DNA of 58,851 bases, taken from positions 1 to 58,851 of the forward strand of contig JANQEV010000007.1 of the NCBI GenBank assembly GCA_028278145.1, read 5' to 3'. This stretch comes from Chromatiales bacterium (GTDB taxonomy: Bacteria; Pseudomonadota; Gammaproteobacteria; Chromatiales; Chromatiaceae). The position numbers and the translations under genes are program-made. This document shows, piece after piece, positions 55,418 to 58,851 of the stretch. Numbering within the stretch: position 1 is the stretch's first letter; the number at the start of each line of letters is the position of its first letter. A model generated the notes under the pieces. It searched no databases, was not told where the DNA came from, and was given only the letters and a program-made list of their open reading frames with translations.

Positions 55418-57532
55418 TTATGCCTCTATCTTTCTAGGCAGCATTATTGAAAACTCTGCCCCTCCTTTACGGGAATTTCCACAGCTTATGGAGCCGTCCA
55501 GATCTGTTATTAAATTTTTTACTATTGTCAGGCCCAGGCCTGAGTTGTTTGGTCCCTTGGTACTCTCAATCGGGGTGAAGATTTTATCCAGTATGTTTTC
55601 CGGTATCCCCGGCCCATCATCCTCAATTTTCAGCTCTATGAACTGAGTGCCATTAATGTTTACCTGGTCGCGAGTGGTGATAGAGATCATGCCACCATTA
55701 GGAAGCGCCTCAACCGCATTTTTAATCAGATTGGTAAGCACCTGTTTCAATCGATTACGATCAGTCACCAGTGGTGGAATTCTTTGGTCCAGGTTCAGGC
55801 TTTCCTGGATACCATGGGTGGAAAAATGTGAGATCCGCATGATATCCATCAGGTCATTGATCAACTCATTGATGTCAACGGTACTCTGGGAAAGCTCCTC
55901 TGGTACCGCCGCATCTTTCATTCTTAAGGCGATGTTACCAACCCTGTCTATCTCATCTTTGAGTGTAGACAGCTGATTCTGGATTGTCTCGTCATCGGTG
56001 AGCTTTATTGAGAGGACTTCAAGATAGTTTCTGATCACTCCAAGCGGGTTATTCATCTCGTGAACCAGTTTCCTGGTTTCGGCATTCTGTCTTATCCGTT
56101 CGTCATTAATCATTCTTTCCTGGTCAGCGGATAACTTTTGATAACGGCTAATATTGCTGGCAATCACCCCGGCGAAACATGCCAGCATTTCACGTTGTCC
56201 CTGAAGTTTCGACAACTGTACGCCGTTGATACCAGAGACCATTACGCCAACATTCTGTAGTCCACAGACCAGAGGGACACAGATCAACCCTTCACTGTTC
56301 AGCAATCTGCACAGCTGCCCATCTGCTACTGATGAGGGTTGTTCTGCGCCTGAATCAAAGGTTGATATCACCTCTCTTTGAAATAGTGAATCTGCTACCA
56401 GGCTGCGGGCCGGCTTCAGGGGGAGACTGAATTCAGCAAGCTGCTCTATATTGGCACAATTCCCCATGGCCCCCTGCAGACACTCCTCTTCCTGGTTATA
56501 AAGAAAGCATATGCTTGAGTTGAGCCCAAACAGCAGACCGAGGTTTTGCAGCACTGCCTCTAGCAGTTTGTCCGGACATGTGAACTGATCCAGGTGCTGA
56601 CGTACCCCATCAAGTAGTGCAAATTCGCGCACTTTCTTTGCCATGGCCAGTCGGTTTTTTTCGCCCTCAGCCAGTATGGTGGCATTATCGGCATCCAGTT
56701 TAATACCGAAACTCTTGGCAGCCGCGGCAACCTGTTCCTCAACCTGTTTCAATACATCCTCTACAATAGATTGGCTCAGGCCATAGAGTAGATCTGCCTC
56801 TGCATACAGCTTGTCAGGTTCAATACTATGTTGGCTCAGTTTGTGGGCAAAGTTCAGCAGCTTTACCAATCTTGATGAGTCCAGAATGGATTCAGCCGGT
56901 TCATGTTGATAGAGAATAGCGTCACTTAAAAATGCCCCCACGTTCCACTGGTTAACCAGAAGCGCACCTATCTCACTATTTGTTGCCCCCCAAAGCTCCC
57001 TCTCTCTGCTATCCAGTTCAACATCCTTGTTTGTGTCCTCTAGCAGCTTCAGATATTCGTCTGGATAATTACTGAGAAATACCAGTTGCCCAATATTATG
57101 CAGCAATCCGGCCATGTAGGCCTCATCTGCCGATGGGTACCCGGTAAGAGTTGCGAGTGATTTTGCGGTATAGGCGCAAGTAAGTGAGCCACGCCACAAG
57201 CTACCCATGCTTTTTTCCATATCCACATTGAACTGGGAAAAGAACTGGTGGACTGCCGAGGTTATGGCAATGGATTTTATGGTGTCCAGCCCCAGAACTA
57301 CCAACAGGCGATTAAGGTTATCTATGTTGTTCCACTGCCTGTAACTAGGTGAATTTGCTACAGAAATAACCTTGGCACTTATTGCTGCATCCTTTTGAAT
57401 TATGTCTGTAAGTTCATCAAAACTCACATCAATCTTATGGCAGGCTTCCAGTAATTTGAGCAAGACATGGGGAACTGACGGGATTTTGCCCACATCCAGG
57501 GCAGTAGCATTTTTGACGGATGGCATGCTCAT
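55418..57532 (-). CDS. HDOD-domain sensor histidine kinase
   Basis: 704 residues, cytoplasmic. An N-terminal HDOD domain (about 8-210, IPSVPHVLLKLLEAC...QKDAAISAKVISVANSPSYRQ...NIGQLVF) is followed by a region resembling a GAF sensor (about 310-460), a dimerisation/phosphoacceptor helix (KLVHEMNNPLGVIRNYLEVL, His in VHEMNNPLG, about 488) and a HATPase domain with GLGLTIVKNL. HDOD domains are HD relatives that usually lack hydrolase activity and act in signalling. It is the first gene of a pair with the REC-PAS-GGDEF-EAL regulator. Confidence 0.92.
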   Translation of the reverse strand: MSMPSVKNATALDVGKIPSVPHVLLKLLEACHKIDVSFDELTDIIQKDAAISAKVISVANSPSYRQWNNIDNLNRLLVVLGLDTIKSIAITSAVHQFFSQFNVDMEKSMGSLWRGSLTCAYTAKSLATLTGYPSADEAYMAGLLHNIGQLVFLSNYPDEYLKLLEDTNKDVELDSRERELWGATNSEIGALLVNQWNVGAFLSDAILYQHEPAESILDSSRLVKLLNFAHKLSQHSIEPDKLYAEADLLYGLSQSIVEDVLKQVEEQVAAAAKSFGIKLDADNATILAEGEKNRLAMAKKVREFALLDGVRQHLDQFTCPDKLLEAVLQNLGLLFGLNSSICFLYNQEEECLQGAMGNCANIEQLAEFSLPLKPARSLVADSLFQREVISTFDSGAEQPSSVADGQLCRLLNSEGLICVPLVCGLQNVGVMVSGINGVQLSKLQGQREMLACFAGVIASNISRYQKLSADQERMINDERIRQNAETRKLVHEMNNPLGVIRNYLEVLSIKLTDDETIQNQLSTLKDEIDRVGNIALRMKDAAVPEELSQSTVDINELINDLMDIMRISHFSTHGIQESLNLDQRIPPLVTDRNRLKQVLTNLIKNAVEALPNGGMISITTRDQVNINGTQFIELKIEDDGPGIPENILDKIFTPIESTKGPNNSGLGLTIVKNLITDLDGSISCGNSRKGGAEFSIMLPRKIEA

Positions 57533-57621
57533 GACTTATGATATTGCACTAAGAACAGCTGGTAAGTCAATGATTTTACGCATATTGTAGTTAAGGATTT
57601 TATTAATAACTTAAGTTGGGT

Positions 57622-58119
57622 ATGGATAGGCTAGCCTCATTTATCAAATATCAGCAGTCTGGGCCGCTTGACTCAGCCCAGATGTGTTTGATTCCCCGTA
57701 ACAACAGTGATGCAGATAGGACTAAGAGCTTGCAAAATGCCATGGAGTATCTCCAAGGGTTGGATTCTGATGAGGCCGTGGAATACCTGGCTAAAGCAAT
57801 ACTCAGCTGGAACGAGAACAATAATGAAATTCCCCTGGCTGTGCATAAGTACATAACCAAGCAGTCAGCAAATACTATTCAGCAGAACGACTCTCACCCA
57901 AACCAGAACCATCTGCTGCAGGATTCACCTGGCAGTTCCGAGCCGAGGAATAATAAGCCAGGTAAGTCATCTTCAAATGAAACTATTTTTAGCCATGCTC
58001 TTAGCCTGCAAGAAATTCAGCCAGTAGAACGCACAAATGATAATAATGATGATTCTGGATTACTTGCTGCAATAAAATTTGCACATTTACTTTGTGTTAA
58101 TGGGGGTTCCCGGGGGTAG
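57622..58119 (+). CDS. Protein of unknown function, divergent from the HDOD kinase
   Basis: 165 residues from the ATG at 57622 (a TTG lies two codons earlier). The first 75 residues are helical, with LQNAMEYLQGLDSDEAVEYLAKAILSWN, then a long polar Asn/Ser/Gln-rich linker (about 80-140), then a short hydrophobic helix (LLAAIKFAHLLCVNGG) at the C-terminus. I recognise no family. It shares a short 89-base promoter region with the divergent HDOD kinase, suggesting linked control. Weak ribosome site. Confidence 0.6.
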   Translation: MDRLASFIKYQQSGPLDSAQMCLIPRNNSDADRTKSLQNAMEYLQGLDSDEAVEYLAKAILSWNENNNEIPLAVHKYITKQSANTIQQNDSHPNQNHLLQDSPGSSEPRNNKPGKSSSNETIFSHALSLQEIQPVERTNDNNDDSGLLAAIKFAHLLCVNGGSRG

Positions 58120-58377
58120 ATACACTCTCGATAATAATTAAAAGGGTAAGAATTTACTTTCAGCAAACCCAGTGCTACAGGTATGAAACAAGTACAGAGG
58201 TGTCGCTTGTATTCATAAAGATGGAATCCTGATCATCTGAGCTTGAATCAAGCCGCTCAAGTAGATCAGTTTCATCTTCTATCGCACTACGACTTTAGTC
58301 TGATCCACTGCTATCCACATATCAGTTAACGTTGTTGCAAGATCAATTAGGAGTATTGATTTTAGTATTGATTCAAT

Positions 58378-58692
58378 ATGGGGGATAATGTCTTTATGAC
58401 AAACGATGAAGATCAATTTGATGCATGCCCCCAAGGAAAAGAGGCAGACTCATTCCACGAAAGAATTCTAAGTGGATTGCTGGATAGATTTGCTGAAGTT
58501 GCAGAGCAACACCAAAAGATCCTGGCTATTTCAGAAGAGCAACGAGATCAGGATGAAAAGGATTTTTTACACTCTTACGATCAGGTCAGCATGGGGTTGA
58601 AGCAGTTGCAAGACCCCGAGCTTCCCTACGACCAGAAATATGAGCTGGCCCAGGAACTACAGCTGGTTTTGTTGGATATGGAGCTGCTATAA
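58378..58692 (+). CDS. Acidic helical protein of unknown function
   Basis: 104 residues, rich in Glu, Asp and Gln, predicted as a small helical hairpin or coiled coil (FHERILSGLLDRFAEVAEQHQKIL, about 26-49; QKYELAQELQLVLLDMELL at the end). A second ATG at codon 7 (58396) with GGGGGA ahead is an alternative start. It is separated by 258 bases without recognisable features from the previous gene. No family recognised. Confidence 0.6.
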   Translation: MGDNVFMTNDEDQFDACPQGKEADSFHERILSGLLDRFAEVAEQHQKILAISEEQRDQDEKDFLHSYDQVSMGLKQLQDPELPYDQKYELAQELQLVLLDMELL

Positions 58693-58737
58693 ATCTAGAG
58701 ACGCTGCTCGCCACTCTCACCACACCAGGGTTGAACT

Positions 58738-58851
58738 AAGGAGTCTCTGATTAATTCGCTGATGAACCGAGTTTGTGTCCAAATGGCGATGATCGCAAGG
58801 CGTGGTGCGCAGGCCGCATGCCATAGCTATACGGCAAGCGCCACAACACAG
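58738..58851 (+). mobile_element. Possible left end of a mobile element cut by the window edge
   Basis: After the last gene the sequence changes to a GC-rich stretch with nested inverted segments, such as the palindrome ATAGCTAT, GCC..GGC and GCGTGG..CGCCAC pairs around 58799-58843. The AAGGAGTCTCTGATTAATTC start resembles, from memory, the ends of IS5-like elements in other gammaproteobacteria. No transposase is visible before the edge. This is a suspicion only. Confidence 0.25.

Overview
The window looks like a chromosomal segment of a free-living or facultatively symbiotic gammaproteobacterium with flexible respiration. This is inferred from gene content only. Supporting genes are a PhoB/PhoR-Pst phosphate regulon, DusA, YidD, DsbA, a di-haem cytochrome c4-like protein, a menaquinone pathway (MenF, MenD, MenB, MenA, MenC), a MscK-type channel, many c-di-GMP enzymes and a chemoreceptor behind a sigma-28-like promoter. 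I saw no rRNA, tRNA, CRISPR array, prophage or complete transposon.

Layout. 0-5 kb: two GGDEF cyclases and a chemoreceptor. 5-10 kb: dusA, a nested palindromic element, an EamA permease and a large RND/MMPL exporter with an acidic insert. 10-12.3 kb: a histidine phosphatase paired with an ATP-cone/2-phosphoglycerate-kinase-like P-loop kinase. 12.7 kb: a cold-shock gene. 13-20.9 kb: a minus-strand phosphate cluster in transcription order pstS, phoU-fusion, pstC, pstA, two different pstB genes, phoB, phoR, with a Pho-box-like repeat ahead of pstS. 20.9-24.7 kb: a secreted protein, an HDAC-family amidohydrolase, and a ParA/CHAD pair that overlaps by 4 bases. 25-32 kb: secreted proteins, a GMC dehydrogenase with a Tat-like small subunit, a HIT-superfamily phosphorylase-like protein, a metal-efflux permease/YidD/54-residue membrane protein operon, and small enzymes. 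32-38 kb: two more GGDEF proteins, an EEP hydrolase, DsbA and cytochrome c4. 38-53 kb: the men genes, split by mscK and by a block holding HD-GYP, C_GCAxxG, DUF3179, ndk, trpB and DUF302. 53-57.5 kb: an HDOD histidine kinase and a REC-PAS-GGDEF-EAL regulator. The right edge carries two unknown proteins and possibly the left end of a mobile element.

The most unusual region is the phosphate cluster. Its two PstB ATPases carry complementary defects: one has a broken signature motif, the other a broken Q-loop and H-loop. Paired as a heterodimer they would form one intact and one degenerate ATP site, unlike the usual PstB homodimer. The PhoU protein carries a C-terminal domain resembling low-molecular-weight phosphatase/arsenate reductase in which the catalytic Cys and P-loop Arg are replaced. 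A ParA plus CHAD pair (CHAD domains bind polyphosphate granules) and a kinase/phosphatase pair flank the cluster, so about 14 kb may be devoted to phosphate uptake, sensing and storage.

A second theme is c-di-GMP: five GGDEF proteins, all with an intact RxxD I-site, plus one EAL and one HD-GYP domain.
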